NCBI GenBank assembly: GCA_029215795.1 | Contig: JARDYH010000001.1 | Location: 187,123,654-187,187,653, forward strand | Length of the DNA: 64,000 bases | Reading direction: 5' to 3' | Source of the DNA: Anniella stebbinsi | Taxonomy: Eukaryota > Chordata > Lepidosauria > Squamata > Anniellidae | Shown here: positions 20,465 to 32,216 of the stretch, piece after piece | How the letters are laid out: each line of letters opens with the position of its first letter | How positions within the stretch are numbered: position 1 is the stretch's first letter | Position numbers and translations under genes: made by a program | Notes under the pieces: generated by a model | Database searches by the model: none | The model's input: only the letters and a program-made list of their open reading frames with translations | Told to the model about the DNA's origin: nothing

Positions 20465-20990
20465 TCTTAAACTCATTTTTATTACAAGCTTTAACAAAAC
20501 CAAACAGTAAAAAAACCAACTAAACAAATACTGAAAAGTACCACTATATACTTCAAAAGGCTCAGTTTCAAATATCACAGCATTCCAAATGAAAAAAAGA
20601 AAGGGAAAGAGGAGTAAATTACACATATACTTCTGTAAAAGCAGACCAAATATCCCAATATGAGACCATTCGTAACTGGTGCCTGTATACCACTCTTTTA
20701 AATGTTGCTAGTGCTGTTAGGTCTTCAATCCATTGCATTGTAGGCAGTGAGCTTTTACCTTTCCAATGTTGTAGTATCAGTCTTTTAGCAATAAAGAGAA
20801 CTCAAAAATCCATTTATACTGACCATGTGTTTCCAATAAGCAGGTACATAGTTTAAGGTGACATGTACATCAGAAAATATTAAAGAGTTTTTTAATACAA
20901 AATTTATGCAAAATGGAGGAAACTATTGAGTATTCCCAGAACATATGAACAAAAGAAGCATTAAGTGCACGACACCTCCAACAATTAGCC
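20465..20990 (-). pseudogene. L1 LINE ORF2 C-terminus and 3' region, truncated
   Basis: Reading minus from about 20800 to 20680, the frame gives KRLILQHWKGKSSLPTMQWI followed by EDLTALATFKRV, the C-terminal L1 ORF2 signature. AT-rich 3' sequence follows down to about 20465. No RT core present. Confidence 0.75.
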
Positions 20991-20995
20991 GACAA

Positions 20996-21381
20996 AGAGG
21001 ATCATCAGACAAGCAATTTATCGCACGCTCATGACTGGCCACTCATGGTTCTTTGCAGGACATTTTGACAACACAGCGATCCTGCTGCGTGTCTCCTGCT
21101 CTATTTGCCAGTTTTCATGTTTTAAAATAAGCCTGAGAAACTCTGACTTAAAAAAAAAAAAAGTTGGGATTGGTAGGGATTTCCTGCCATGTGCAGGAAA
21201 GTTCCGCTATAAAGGGCGCTGTTCTGTTCCCATTGTTCTGTGGGTGCCACGTGGTCTCTGCACACTCCCCCGTGTAACTGGAGCTCATCCCCAATGCAGA
21301 AGCGAAGCAGGGAGTGGAACAACAGTACTAGATGGTAGGGTAACACGATTTCCCCCTCCCCCCCTCGTCTGAAGGAGCTCT
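20996..21381. mobile_element. TIR MITE (AAGAGC..CATCAGA family)
   Basis: The left end AAGAGGATCATCAGACAAGC and the right end inward TAAGAGCTCCTTCAGACGAG are inverted repeats. The interior shares ATTTATCGCAC and TTTCCTGCCATGTGCAGGAAA with the MITE at 60313-60670. Confidence 0.65.
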
Positions 21382-22314
21382 TAGACAAACCTTTGTTAAA
21401 GAGACAATTCAGTTGTGGCTTTTGTCATTTGGAGTGCTTGTACATAGGGGAAAACCCTGGAGCAAATTTGTTTTTAGAGTTAAAGAGATATTGGAACGCG
21501 ACTATTCCGAATTCCATGAGGTTCTAAAGAACATTAAAAAGCAACTGAAGCCAATTTCTTTCTTTTTTTAAGGTATCATTTAAGGCATACCTAAATTATT
21601 TAATGATGTAACTCATAGGGTGAGGGAGGAATTTGGGAACTGGAAGTATGTGAACTGTAATACCTTTATTAGACCAACCAAATGATCACAACAAAAATTG
21701 TGCAAGCTTTTGAACCCTCCAGATCTGTCCTTGAAGCACAGAGAAAGTCTAAAATGGGAGGGAGGGCAGCAGGCTAATGACTTCAGTGGGTACGGCTACA
21801 TGCCCACTGTTGTCATTTGGCCTATGGAGGGCCTGGGGGAGCAATCTACGCCCCCCCCCCCCAGCATTCTGCACACCTGTGTTAGGGGCTTGAGCAGGCC
21901 AATCCCCTCCCCACTTTCCCTTCTTGTCCCCATCTGATACCCCTCAACATTCCATGTCTTAGAAGCAACTGAGCTTCTTGTGTCCTTGTGTGAAGAAATC
22001 ACTATTGTCCATGGGTGGCCCCATTTTCCTGACAAACTGATATTACTAGATTATCCACATTTTGTATGCAGGAATGATTTTTTTTAGATACCATTATCTG
22101 TGTGAATGGTGAAGGCTGTAAGAGAACATGAACCTGTCTTGAGCTTCTTGTAGAATAAAGTTCAACACCTAGGAAACAACAGAGTCAGGGAAAAATGGTG
22201 GCAGGGCTAATAGAATCATAGGGCCTTTTCAGACGATTCTTCAGGCTCTGTAGTTAGTGAAACTGTGGTTCTCTGGGGTTAGCACTAACCACAAGCTGTG
22301 CTGTCACATACACC
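21382..22314. other. Anonymous non-coding DNA
   Basis: A poly-C run lies at 21849-21862. Near 22222 a GGGCCTTTTCAGACGATTC motif resembles a MITE end, but its partner is not clear. Confidence 0.35.
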
Positions 22315-22400
22315 AACTGGATGGTCACTGTGGGAACAGAGTGCTGGACTAGATGGACCCTTGGTCTGATCCAGCATGGCACTTCTTACGTTCTTAACAC
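22315..22400 (+). mobile_element. CR1-family 3' tail fragment
   Basis: GCTGGACTAGATGGACCCTTG, TCTGATCCAGCATGG and CTTACGTTCTTA make up the 3' end of a CR1-type LINE; a relative is at 57780-57846. Confidence 0.65.
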
Positions 22401-22489
22401 TTTAGGCCATGGTTAGAGCCGCTAACCCTGCTGCAGATGGTCTGACTGTGGTTAGTGAGTGAGCAAGGTTTAGCAAAATGCAGTTAGAT

Positions 22490-24062
22490 CACATCTACAA
22501 CATATTATTAATGCATCTCCCAGGGAGGGGAGTTTCCAACATGTTTAAAAGAGGCAGTAGTATGGCCGCTTCTAAAAAGGCCCTCCCTTGGACCCCCTGG
22601 ACCTTAATAACTACAGGCCAGTATCAAATCTTCCGTTTTTGGGCTAGGTGATCGAGAGGGCAGTTGCCTCCCAACTCCAAGCAGTTTTGGATGATACAGA
22701 TTTTCTAGACCCATTTCAAACCGGCTTCAGGGCAGGATACGGAGTTGAGACTGTTATGGTCCCCTTAGTGGATGATCTACACCTGAGTATTGACAAGGGG
22801 AGTGTGTGTCCCTGTTGGTACTCCTGGACCTCTCAGCGGCTTTCGATACCATCGACCATGGTATCCTTCTGGAACGCCTGAGGGGATCTGGAATCCCTGT
22901 GCTTCAGTGGTTCCGGTCCTATCTCTCAGGCAGGTTCCAGATGGTGATGCTTGGGGATAACTGCTCTTCAAAGAAGGAGCTGCTATGTGGTGTACCACAA
23001 GGTGCCATCCTTTCCCCAATGCTGTTTAACATTTACATGAAACCGCTGGGAGAGATCATCCAGAGGCATGGGATGGAGTTCTATCATTACGCTGATGACA
23101 CCCAAATATATTTCTCTATGCCTTTGACAACATCGTCAGCTAAGGATAGTGTGTCTCCTCTGAATGAATGCTTGGAGGCGGTAATGGGCTGGATGAGGAA
23201 AAACAAACTGAAGCTGAATTCAGACAAGACAGAGGTGCTCGCTGTCAAAGGCCCCAACCTGGGGTTGGAGGTGTGTCAACCAGTTCTGGATGGGGTTACA
23301 CCCCCCCGAAAGACTGTGTTCATAGCTTGGGGGTACTCCTGGATCCATAGCTCCAAATGACAGATCATATAGATACGACTGCTAGGAGTGCCTACTATCG
23401 GCTTTGGCTGATACGCCAGCTGCGCCCCTTCCTAGAGTTGGAAGACCTAAAATCAGTAGTGCACGAGCTGGTAACTTCGAGGCTCGACTTCTGCAATGCA
23501 TTGTACATAGGGCTACCTCTGTGCCTAGTCCGGAAACTTCAATTAGTTCAAAATATGGCAGCCAGGTTGGTAACCAGTACATCTAGGGGTGACCAAATAA
23601 CACCAGTCTTAAAATCACTTCATTGGCTGCCAATCAGTTTCCGGGCAAAGTATAAAGTGTTGGTTATTACCTTTAAAGCCCTACATGGTTTGGGTCCAGG
23701 TTACCTACAGGATCGCCTTCTCCCATACAATCCGCCCCGCACGCTCAGGTCCTCTGGGAAGAATTTACTTCAATCAGCCAGAACTAGGCTGACGAGCGTT
23801 ACCCAGAGGACCTTCTCTTCTGCCACTCCCAAACTGTGGAATGGCCTGCCGGAGGAGATTCGAGAAATTAGCAATCTTCTTGAATTTAAGAGAGCTGTGA
23901 AGTCTGATCTCTTCCGGCAGGCCTATCCAGTTGAATTTTAAGATGTTTTTAATAATGTATTTGTTTTTATTTGTTTTAATGTTTTATCTATTTTATGATT
24001 CTTGTATTTATATTTATTGTTGTTCCCTGCCTCGATCTGGATGGAGAGGCGGGTTAGAAATA
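22490..24062 (+). pseudogene. L2-type LINE reverse transcriptase, 5'-truncated and frameshifted
   Basis: Reading frames switch between about 22490 and 23941 but keep the RT order: NNYRPVSNLPFLG (stop just after), DPFQTGFRAGYGVET, LLDLSAAFDTIDH, GVPQGAILSPMLFNIY, YADDTQIY (the catalytic ADD-type box), then the C-terminal KSLHWLPISFRAKYKVLVIT and LLPYNPPRTLRSS. At least one frameshift and one stop lie in 22570-22650, with further frame changes near 22800 and 23350, so it is dead. The 3' end (CTGCCTCGATCTGGATGGAG) leads into an ATT microsatellite. Confidence 0.88.
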
Positions 24063-24065
24063 AAA

Positions 24066-24096
<31 letters not shown>

Positions 24097-24138
24097 AATA
24101 ATTAATAATTAAAATATTATAATTATAATAATAATAAT
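24063..24138. repeat. (ATT)n / (ATA)n tail of the L2 element
   Basis: The ATT microsatellite begins exactly at the L2 3' end, as in the copy at 24936. Confidence 0.9.
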
Positions 24139-24144
24139 TGTACA

Positions 24145-24224
24145 AGGCACCTTAAACCCTGCTGCTTAACCAAAAGCCTTAACCAGCAGGGTTTAAGGTG
24201 TCTTCTGAACAGGCCCACTGAGTT
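24145..24224. mobile_element. Palindromic MITE fragment
   Basis: AAGGCACCTTAAACCCTGCT pairs with AGCAGGGTTTAAGGTGTCTT; the left end is truncated. Same family as 28149-28259. Confidence 0.55.
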
Positions 24225-24234
24225 AGAATTGACC

Positions 24235-24935
24235 TCATGACCATCTAGTACTGCCCTCTATTCAGTGCAGGCTCTACACTGCAGAGCGCAGCTACAGAAT
24301 CTCTGACCAATGGCCATTTAACCACTGCTGAAATACCTCCTGCGAGGAAGAACTCACCCATCCTTAGGCAATCTGTTCCACTGGCTGCTGAACAGCTCTC
24401 ACTGTCAGGAAATGTCTCCCAGTGTTTAGCCAACATCAGCTTTCCTACAATTTCCAAAGCCCTGTCCTCAGGAGCAACAGAAAACAATTCTGCTCCATCT
24501 TCTGCACAACAGCCTTTCATAAATTTGAAGACCACTATCATTTCTCCCCTTAATCTTCTTTAGGCTAAACATACTGAAGTCTCTCTACCTTTCCTCATGA
24601 AGACTTCGTTTCCAGACCCCTCACCATCCTGGCTGTTCTTCTCTGGACATACTCCAACATATCCGTGTCCTTAAAATGGGGCACAGTACCCCAAATGTGT
24701 CCTGATTAATGCAGACTAGAGCAGAACTATTGCTTCCTATGATCTGGACATTGTGCTTCTCCTAATGCTGCCCAAGACTGCATTAGCTCTCTTAGCTTCC
24801 ACATTGCACTGCTCGCTTATATTCAGCTTGTGAGCCACTAAGACACCTAGGTCCTTTTCACACGCACTGCTGCCAAGCCAGGTCTCCTCCATTTTATCTT
24901 TGTGTCTTTGAGATTATTTTTTTTGTACCTAAATG
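24235..24935 (-). pseudogene. CR1-type LINE fragment, antisense, interrupted by an L2
   Basis: On the minus strand it carries the CR1 C-terminal region: a LRRLRGEMIVVFKFMKG-like stretch, then GAELFSVAPEDR, followed by decayed 3' coding sequence. It continues after the L2 insertion at 25654. No full frame remains. Confidence 0.65.
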
Positions 24936-25612
24936 AAAGACTTCGGCTGATACGCCAGCTGCGCCCCTTCCTAGAGTTGGAAGACCTAAAATCAGTAGTG
25001 CACGCACTGGTAACTTCGAGGCTCGACTTCTGCAATGCGTTGTACATAGGGCTACCTCTGTGCCTAGTCCGGAAACTTCAATTAGTTCAAAATATGGCAG
25101 CCAGGTTGGTAACCAGTACATCTAGGGGTGACCACATTACACCAGTTTTAAAATCTCTTCACTGGCTGCCAATCAGTTTCCTGGCGAAGTACAAAGTGTT
25201 GGTTATTACCTTTAAAGCCCTACATGGTTTGGGTCCAGGTTACCTACAGGATCGCCTTCTCCCATACAATCCGCCCCGCACGCTCAGGTCCTCTGGGAAG
25301 AATTTATTACAGTCAACAAGAACTAGACTGACAACCGTTACCCAGAGGACCTTCTCTTCTGCCGCTCCCAGATTGTGGAATGACCTGCCGGGAGAGATTC
25401 GCCAACTTACTAGTCTTCAGGAATTTAAAAGATCTATAAAGACTGATCTCTTCCAGCAGGCCTACCTAGATGAATTTTAAAGTGTTTTATTGGTGTTTTA
25501 TTGGTGTTTTAATGATGTACTGGTTTTATCTGCTTTTAATCAGTTTTTGTATTTTGTGTTTGGTGTTGTTCCCCGCCTCGATCCGTTGGGAGAGGCGGGT
25601 GATAAATAAATA
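24936..25612 (+). pseudogene. L2-type LINE 3' fragment inserted in the CR1
   Basis: A 192-codon open stretch (24902-25480) covers LRPFLELEDLKSVVHALVTS, then the LHWLPISF and LPYNPPRTLRSSGKN motifs, and ends in QQAYLDEF. It matches 23405-23940 closely. Severe 5' truncation; 3' end CGCCTCGATCCGTTGGGAG then ATT repeats. Confidence 0.88.

Positions 25613-25653
<41 letters not shown>
25613..25653. repeat. (ATT)n tail
   Basis: About 13 ATT triplets at the 3' end of the L2 fragment. Confidence 0.92.
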
Positions 25654-25654
<1 letters not shown>

Positions 25655-26050
25655 CTCTCTTGAATTTCATCTTGCTAGATTCACTCCAGTATTCCAGCCT
25701 GTCCAGATCCTTTTGTATATTGATCATTGAAAGGTGTTGGCTGTTATCCTAACTTTGTGTCATCTTTAAATTTGATAAGAAATGCATCTCCACCTTCATC
25801 AAAGTCATTTATGGGAAAAACACGTTGCACAGCACAGGGCTTAGGACAGAGCCCTGCAGCACACCACTGGAGACCTCCCTTCAGAAGGATGCTGAACCAT
25901 TAATGAGCACTCCTTGAGTGGTTGCTCAACTAGCTGTGGGTCCAACGAATTGTAGTATTGTCCAACCTGCATTTACCATCTTGTCAAGAAGGATATAATG
26001 GGAAACCTGGTCAAATGCGTTGCTGAAATCAAGATATACTAGGTCGGCAA
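25654..26050 (-). pseudogene. CR1-type LINE fragment, antisense, continuation
   Basis: TTGAATTTCATCTTGCTAG, AACACGTTGCACAGCACAGG and ATCAAGATATACTAGGT are the antisense of the CR1 RT region (FADDTK-type box upstream, KAFDTV-like region at the right end). It resumes the fragment at 24235-24935. Confidence 0.65.
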
Positions 26051-26245
26051 TATTCCCATGTTCTACCAAACTAGTTGGTAATGTTGCCGCATGTCAGCCT
26101 TCCAGTTTTGTTTTGTTTATTTTTTTAAAAGAAAATCCAAAAAGTATTTTTGGAGGGGCAAAGAGTCCAGCAAGTACCAAGGGACTGGTCTACAGTCACA
26201 ATGATGCCTATGGACATTCCATGTAGGAAACCCCAGGACATTTAG

Positions 26246-26338
26246 GGTGCAACTCTATGTATGTTTAGACAAAAGCAAGTCCTACAACTCCCAACATGGT
26301 GGGAGTTGTAGGACTGTTTAGGATTGTCCTCTAAGAGA
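26246..26338. mobile_element. Short palindromic dispersed repeat
   Basis: TATGTATGTTTAGAC..., then AAGTCCTACAACTCCCAAC with its inverted copy GTTGGGAGTTGTAGGACT-like sequence. Related to 16705-16812. Confidence 0.5.
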
Positions 26339-28148
26339 GTCTAATAGGAGAGAGTGATCAACAGTATCAAAGCTTCAGGTTGCAAAGACTGAATAGTGAC
26401 ATTAAGTTTTTGCATGAGGATGGTGTTGTTTTGAGGTACCTTGAAGATGGCATTCTCAGCATGGCCAATCAGACTTTGTGGATGCACTCGATGAAGATTG
26501 GCCTTCCTGTGAATATACTCTGCCTCAGGATCTTGACTTTACCTCATAAAACATGGTGAAATGTCCATAAGCCAATACAGGCACCAGTTCAGAGAGTTGC
26601 AGGAGCAGCAGAAGATTTCCTGCCCATCAGTCTGCCCATCAGTAAACAGCACAGAAACCTGAGGCATAGGATTTCCCTTTGGGCTAAAGTATGGGATGCT
26701 TAGGCATGAGTTCCCTAGATGGTTCCATATAGAGTTTCCCTCCTCTGTCCTGCAGACTTTTGCTTGCTGCATATTGCAGATCCACTTGTAAAAAGTATAC
26801 CTGCATTCTCTTGTAAACTGTGTTCACTGGGTGAGGATATTAGGCTTTTCAAAAACATCTCACTTAAAAACTCATTAAAAGCTTTACTTGAGTGGGGGGC
26901 GGGGGAAACTTTCCAGGACACTGAAAACTGAACACCATATGTAATGGGAAATTGAATTTAACACACAAAGTAAGCAGAATGTTGACACAAAGCCAAGGTA
27001 AAGATTCCCCACACCCTTCCATATCTCCTGAGAATCTTGGTTTATAATAATTGTGTCCGTTCTCAAGCAAAGCATATAAATGACTTCCTTCCCCAAAATC
27101 AAAGCTCATTTTACATAAATCAGTTGAACTGTTCCAGTTCCTCCCCGGCAGGCCTTTTGCACTTTAACAAGAGCGAAAAGGCATGAAGCTTTCAGAAATG
27201 GAGATCTCTAAGAAATGGGCTAAACATTATGGGATTGCTTTTGGATTTGTTGAACACGATAGAATGCATTTCATTCGATTGAACGTAAATAGAGTACAAG
27301 ATGATCCCAAAGAAATAAACGATTCCCACTTCTTTCTTGTTCTTTTTGCCTGGAGTTGAGAAAATTAGGAATGAAATGTAATAGTCTCCCCAGTGCCAGA
27401 GTTATTGAAACACTGTGGAAAACTCCAAGGATCGTATCCAACTCTGACATTCTACCCGTGGAATGGAAGCCTCTGCCAGAACAGCCTCCCCTCCACCTTG
27501 CAGCCCCCCTGTGCCTCCGGAACACCGGGGGGAGGGGGGATACTGCAGTGGGCAGGAGAGCAAAGGAACGTGCCATCGCAGGAACAGTCGGCCACTTGTG
27601 CAATTTTGGATTAAGCCCGAGGTTGTCAGGCTCAAATTAGAGGATTGTATTTACAGGTGCAGGAAAACTCTGGGATGGTGCTGCTGTGCCAGGAGAGGGG
27701 AGGGGAGGCATTCGGCCTGTACCCATAATCAAGTTCTATGTTTGAGCATAGACAGCTTTGCCGTTTCTCTTGAGGAAGCGAACCAAGGCCATTGACATGG
27801 AAAGCATTATGCCCCAGCAAGTGATAGGGCTGCTCAAGGCAGACATGTAAGGAAGGGCATTCTCTCTCCAAACTAATCCATCAGATCGGGTCCCACTTCC
27901 ACCAGGCTGGAACTATTTACACCCTGTGTTCATTTACTATCTCTTTCAAGACTTACCCAGATTAAGAGTACTTGTGAGCAGACAAGTGACTGGGGAGTGA
28001 GGACCCATGTGGGAAGTGTTTTGATCGATCATTTGCCAGGCACGGGCTGATTCTGTAAGTGTGTTACACCTACAAATGTGTTGCATGAGTGAGTCCTACC
28101 TGCAGTTTGTTCACTTACTGTCCCATGGATACCCATGCAACAGACTGT
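26339..28148. other. Anonymous non-coding DNA
   Basis: No gene or known repeat recognised. 27430-27610 is GC-rich and open in several frames, without a supported exon. Confidence 0.35.
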
Positions 28149-28259
28149 GGCCCTGTTCAGAAGGCACCTTAAATCAAGGCTTTAACCACGGTGGATAAGG
28201 CAAAACGCCTTATTCACTGGGGGTAAAGCCATGGTTTAAGGTGTCTTCTGAACAAGGCC
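28149..28259. mobile_element. Palindromic MITE, 111 bp
   Basis: The left GGCCCTGTTCAGAAGGCACC pairs with the right end inward GGCCTTGTTCAGAAGACACC over about 27 bp, with a second inverted pair inside. TGT flanks both sides, a possible 3-bp duplication. Confidence 0.65.
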
Positions 28260-29451
28260 TGTCTCTCACACCATGTCTGTCAAGCATGATCAAGAAAAGA
28301 AGAAGGAGGCCCTGTATGACTTTTAAATACCAGAGAAATTGTTACCCAGCCCATCTGGAAAGGAAACAAAAGACAGGAAATTCCTTATCACTACTAGAAA
28401 GGAATGCATTTTTTGAGAATAAGGCAAGGTACGGTAGGAAAGTATCGTGGCACAGGTTCAGATCTTTAAATCTCCTTTAACATTGCATGCATATTATAAA
28501 CACCTGTTCACGCAGCACACCACAAGGAAATTAAATACAAGCAACGTGAGAAATGATAAAAGCAGTTAGAAAGTCAGACTTTTGATCCATGGAAGTGATA
28601 GCTCCTGGTCATAGACCAACATTGACGAGATTTCATATTCTGATTTGTGATGGAATGTATCTATAAGTGACCACCAGCTGTCTCTGCACATTGCTAATTT
28701 GGTTTTGATTTGAACATCATTGATGTTCACCAAAGTGGTGTGAGTCAGATTTCATAGGGAAATTGACACTTTGTAAATACTCTTAGGCATAATTCCCTGT
28801 TCCTCAAATTCATTAGCATCACAGCACCTTTGTACTTTGCATGCCTTTTGGTGAACAGCTGCCTCTTTTCATTCAGCCTTGTTCCACAACAGCATGACTT
28901 GCTTTCTCATGTGTGGTGGTGCTACATTGTGGAGTTAGTCTTTATTTACGAGCAGACGGGTTGTGGGGTTTTCTGGCACAGGATGAAAATAGAACACCAG
29001 AGTAGCACAGCTAGACCAGGAGAGTCAATGGGTTCATTTCAAAATCACTTCAAAGGCTTGGAATGAGCATAGGCATAAACACATTCAATGGAGGGCCCTG
29101 ACTTTTCCCAACCTACTCTCTCCACTACTAGTATTGGCGAGGCTTGCAAATCATGCATGGCCAATTCATATGATGGGATCTTCAGGAATCCCCGGGGCTG
29201 ATCAATCATCAGGTTTATGCTGGGTGTACTACAGTGATTCACACAGTTGAGAGTGCTGTGATGACCTTGTGTCCGTGTAGTTGTGTCTTGTGTGTGTGGT
29301 GGGATATGGTGAGTTCATGGAGATATTTCCCTGTGGCCATGCATGAATTTGCCCCTTCTTTATGTGACTGCACCAGGATGGTTTTGTATTGACTGTACTG
29401 TCTTGGAAGCAGAGCAGGAGGTGTCTGACATTGTTACGGCATTATGGATTC
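28260..29451. other. Anonymous non-coding DNA
   Basis: I see nothing recognisable. Confidence 0.35.
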
Positions 29452-29522
29452 CTGCATTGAGCAGGGGGTTGGACTCGATGGCCTTATAGGCCCCTTCTGA
29501 CTCTATGATTCTATGAGTCTAT
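29452..29522 (+). mobile_element. CR1 LINE 3' tail
   Basis: GCATTGAGCAGGGGGTTGGA, CTCGATGGCCTTATAGGCCC and an ATTCTATGA repeat: the CR1 3' terminus without coding sequence. Confidence 0.85.
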
Positions 29523-30937
29523 GTCTTCTTTGAAGTGGGTGCTTCCAGATCAGGCTATTATCACACTATCACTCTGGCTCATTCACAAAATTTTATGGGG
29601 GAAGGGGAGTGTCGATGTCACTGACTGTGTTCACATGACACGAGGATGCTTTGTAAGCCAGATGACTTAGGGTTAAGACTGTGGGTTCCGTGTGGTTTGT
29701 TAACCACCCTAGCCATCAAACCTTGCTGGGTTCAGATGTCACAACAACCCATGCCTGGTGAGGGCAATTAGGGAAATGAGTCAGCCCGTGACCACCACTG
29801 TGACTTATTAAGTACCTTTGCATCATGCGAATTGGGCCACTGTCGTATACTCATCCTCAAATGTTTTCCCTCTACTAATTCTGTCTTTTTCCCTACCAGA
29901 GAAAATCCTTTAAGGGAAAAAAGATAGTGAACTTCTTCAGACAGGGAGAAATCATATTTCCCTCCAGTCGCTTTGAATCATGCTTCTGTGATGAGCAGCT
30001 TCCTCTTTCTTCAGAGGAAGTAAACAAAGACCATGTGGCCCATGCAGTGGGCATTCTTTTTCTCACACAGCAGGAAACAGCAGCACGTTTCACTCCCCCC
30101 CCCAAATCAGATTTACTGGGGTCTGTTTTGTGCCGGAAAGAAGGCCAGAAGGTGCGGGAGACGCATGGGAGGCAGACGGCATCATCAAAACGGCCCACCA
30201 AAAAATGCTCATCTGAGGATGCTCAGTATCGCTGCTGCAGAATGCCTTCTGAGTAGTCGTGCTAGAAGCACGCCACCTGGGATCTCTTGTGGGATAATGT
30301 TGCTATTGACTTTTTCTGGGAGTGCCAAGGATTCTGATTACACTGCGCTGGGATTAAGAGGCTGTCTCAGTATAGTGGGATCACAGGACAGCACTGCCCG
30401 TGTGTTGGACTTAGATTGGAAATCCATAACGTGCGCACATCTCACACTGCCCATAAAATCAGGCCATTGTTTACATTGCATAAAAATACTCATGTGATTT
30501 GACTGTTATATTTAACTGTACAGGCTTAAAGGTGCATCTCTGTGCTGTAAAGGATTTCAAAAATTGGAGCAACTCCTCACAGTAGAATGAAAAACGGAGC
30601 TAGTCAGACAATACCTCTAATGGTCCAACTCATATTCAAAAGGCTTTAAGTGAGTTTTCCAGTTATACAAACAGTCCCCAAATTTACATATTAAAAGCAT
30701 ACATTGGAATGCTACTCCGGTTAAAAAATTTCAAATTCCCCTCTGCTCTCTGTGTTGATGCAATATCTATTTATCAATCAGTTACACCTCTTCCAGCACT
30801 ATTAACACTTCATCAACACCTCACCAGAAGCAGTCTCTCCTCCTTTGCAGCCTTAAAGACAGCTACCAAACAGGGAAAGCAAAGCAAAGCCTGTTTGACA
30901 AGCCCTCTGGTTCCATTCAAGATTCTTAAGAATCAAG
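29523..30937. other. Anonymous non-coding DNA with possible MITE remnants
   Basis: 29630-29790 has GTTCACATGACAC and CAGATGTCACAACAACCC ends of a possible MITE. Nothing firm elsewhere. Confidence 0.3.
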
Positions 30938-31136
30938 TGCAGGGAATGTTTATCAAATTTGCAGACGACACAAAATTGGGTGGGATCGCTAATACCCTGG
31001 AAGACAGAAACAAACTCCAAAGTGATCTTGATAGCCTGGAGCACTGCAATGAAATTTAACAGGGATAAATGCAAAGTTCTACACCTAGGAAAAAGAAACC
31101 AAATGCACAGTTACAAGATGGGGGATACTTGGCTAA
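30938..31136 (+). pseudogene. CR1 LINE RT fragment, left of a hAT insertion
   Basis: It encodes the CR1 catalytic-box region IKFADDTKLGG, then MKFNRDKCKVLHLGKRNQ across a frameshift near 31045. The frame is cut by the 880-bp element at 31137; the duplication TTGGCTAA is 31129-31136. Confidence 0.82.
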
Positions 31137-32016
31137 TAGGGGTGTGCACGGCCCCCCCGGATCGGATCGGGACCCGGATCGGGACTTCCAATTTTGTCAC
31201 GGATCAGACTGGACAAAATCGGAGCCCCCCCGGACCGGATCGAGTGCGATCCCGATCCAAAAATCGGAAATTTTTGGATCGGCCGCCATTTTTTTCCCCA
31301 TAGACTTGCATTGCAATGCAAGTCTATGAGGAAAAAATGGTGGCGGGTGGGTGGGTGGGGGGCCTAACTCCCTCCCCCCCAGGGCCGTCTGCTGTGGACG
31401 GCCCCGGCACGTAAGCCCCTCCCCCGCGCTCCATACCCCCCCGGGGCCGTCCGCTTCCATCTGCTGGCGCCCGCGGGCGCCAGCGGATGAAAGCGGACGG
31501 CCCCGGGGGGGGTAAGCCCCCTCCCCCCTGCCACTGCTTACCTTCCAGGGACGTCCGCTCCCATCCGGTGCCGGCTGCTACTGCGAGCGGGCTTCGCGGC
31601 CTGCTCCAGGTGGCACGCCGGGTGATGTCATCACCCGGCGTGCCACCCTGGAGCAGGCTGCGAAGCCCGCTCCCAGTAGCAGCCGGCGCCGGACGGGAGC
31701 AGACGTCTCTGGAAGGTAAGCGCGCCGCGCACCCCCCTCCTCCCCTCCCCCCGCCCCCTAGGGAAGCCCCGCTAGGGAAGCTCCCCCCCCACTGTCCACT
31801 TCCATCAGTGGGCGCCCACTGGCGCCCGTCAATGGAAGCGGCGGCAGCCGCCAGCAGGCGCCCGCCGATCCATCCGAACCGGATCGGAACTTTTTCAGAT
31901 TGGTTCGGATTGGATCGGCCGATCCAGCGGTGAGATCAGAAATCGGATAATTTATCCGATTTCCCCCTGGATCGGATTCAGATCGTGGATCGGATCCGAT
32001 CCAGTGCACATCCCTA
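31137..32016. mobile_element. GC-rich hAT non-autonomous element, 880 bp, perfect 8-bp duplication
   Basis: The left end is TAGGGGTGTGCA, the right end inward TAGGGATGTGCA; TTGGCTAA is duplicated at 31129-31136 and 32017-32024. It contains one CpG-rich palindromic module (31537-31720) with core GGGTGATGTCATCACCC, a perfect 30-bp palindrome at 31299-31328, and GGATCGG subterminal repeats. No coding capacity. Confidence 0.93.
31537..31720. promoter_or_regulatory. CpG-rich palindromic module with outward splice-donor consensus (one copy)
   Basis: The palindrome is centred near 31628. On the plus strand GGAAG|GTAAGC starts its GT at 31716 (88 nt from the centre); on the minus strand GGAAG|GTAAGC lies at 31541 (87 nt away). 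The core has TGATGTCATCA, close to a CRE. Function inferred. Confidence 0.55.
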
Positions 32017-32190
32017 TTGGCTAAGCAATATGTCAAGCAAGAAGGATCTTGGAATTGTTGTACATCACAAACTGAATATGAGCTAACAGTGTGATGTGGC
32101 TGCAAAAAAAGCAAATGCTATTTTGGGCTGTATGAATAGAAGTATAGCTTCCAAATTGTGCGAGGTACTGGTTCCCCTCTATTTGGCAGT
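32017..32190 (+). pseudogene. CR1 LINE fragment, right of the hAT insertion
   Basis: It resumes with TTGGCTAA, then SSKKDLGIVV-type CR1 sequence and GCxKKANAILGCMN. Direct continuation of 30938-31136. Confidence 0.8.
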
Positions 32191-32216
32191 CAATGGGCAG
32201 GTGAATCTGCTCTAGG

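Noticed and set aside
31197..31933. Long frames in the GC-rich hAT elements (also 38009-38650, 61986-62486)
   Set aside because: Composition artefact inside palindromic non-autonomous transposons.
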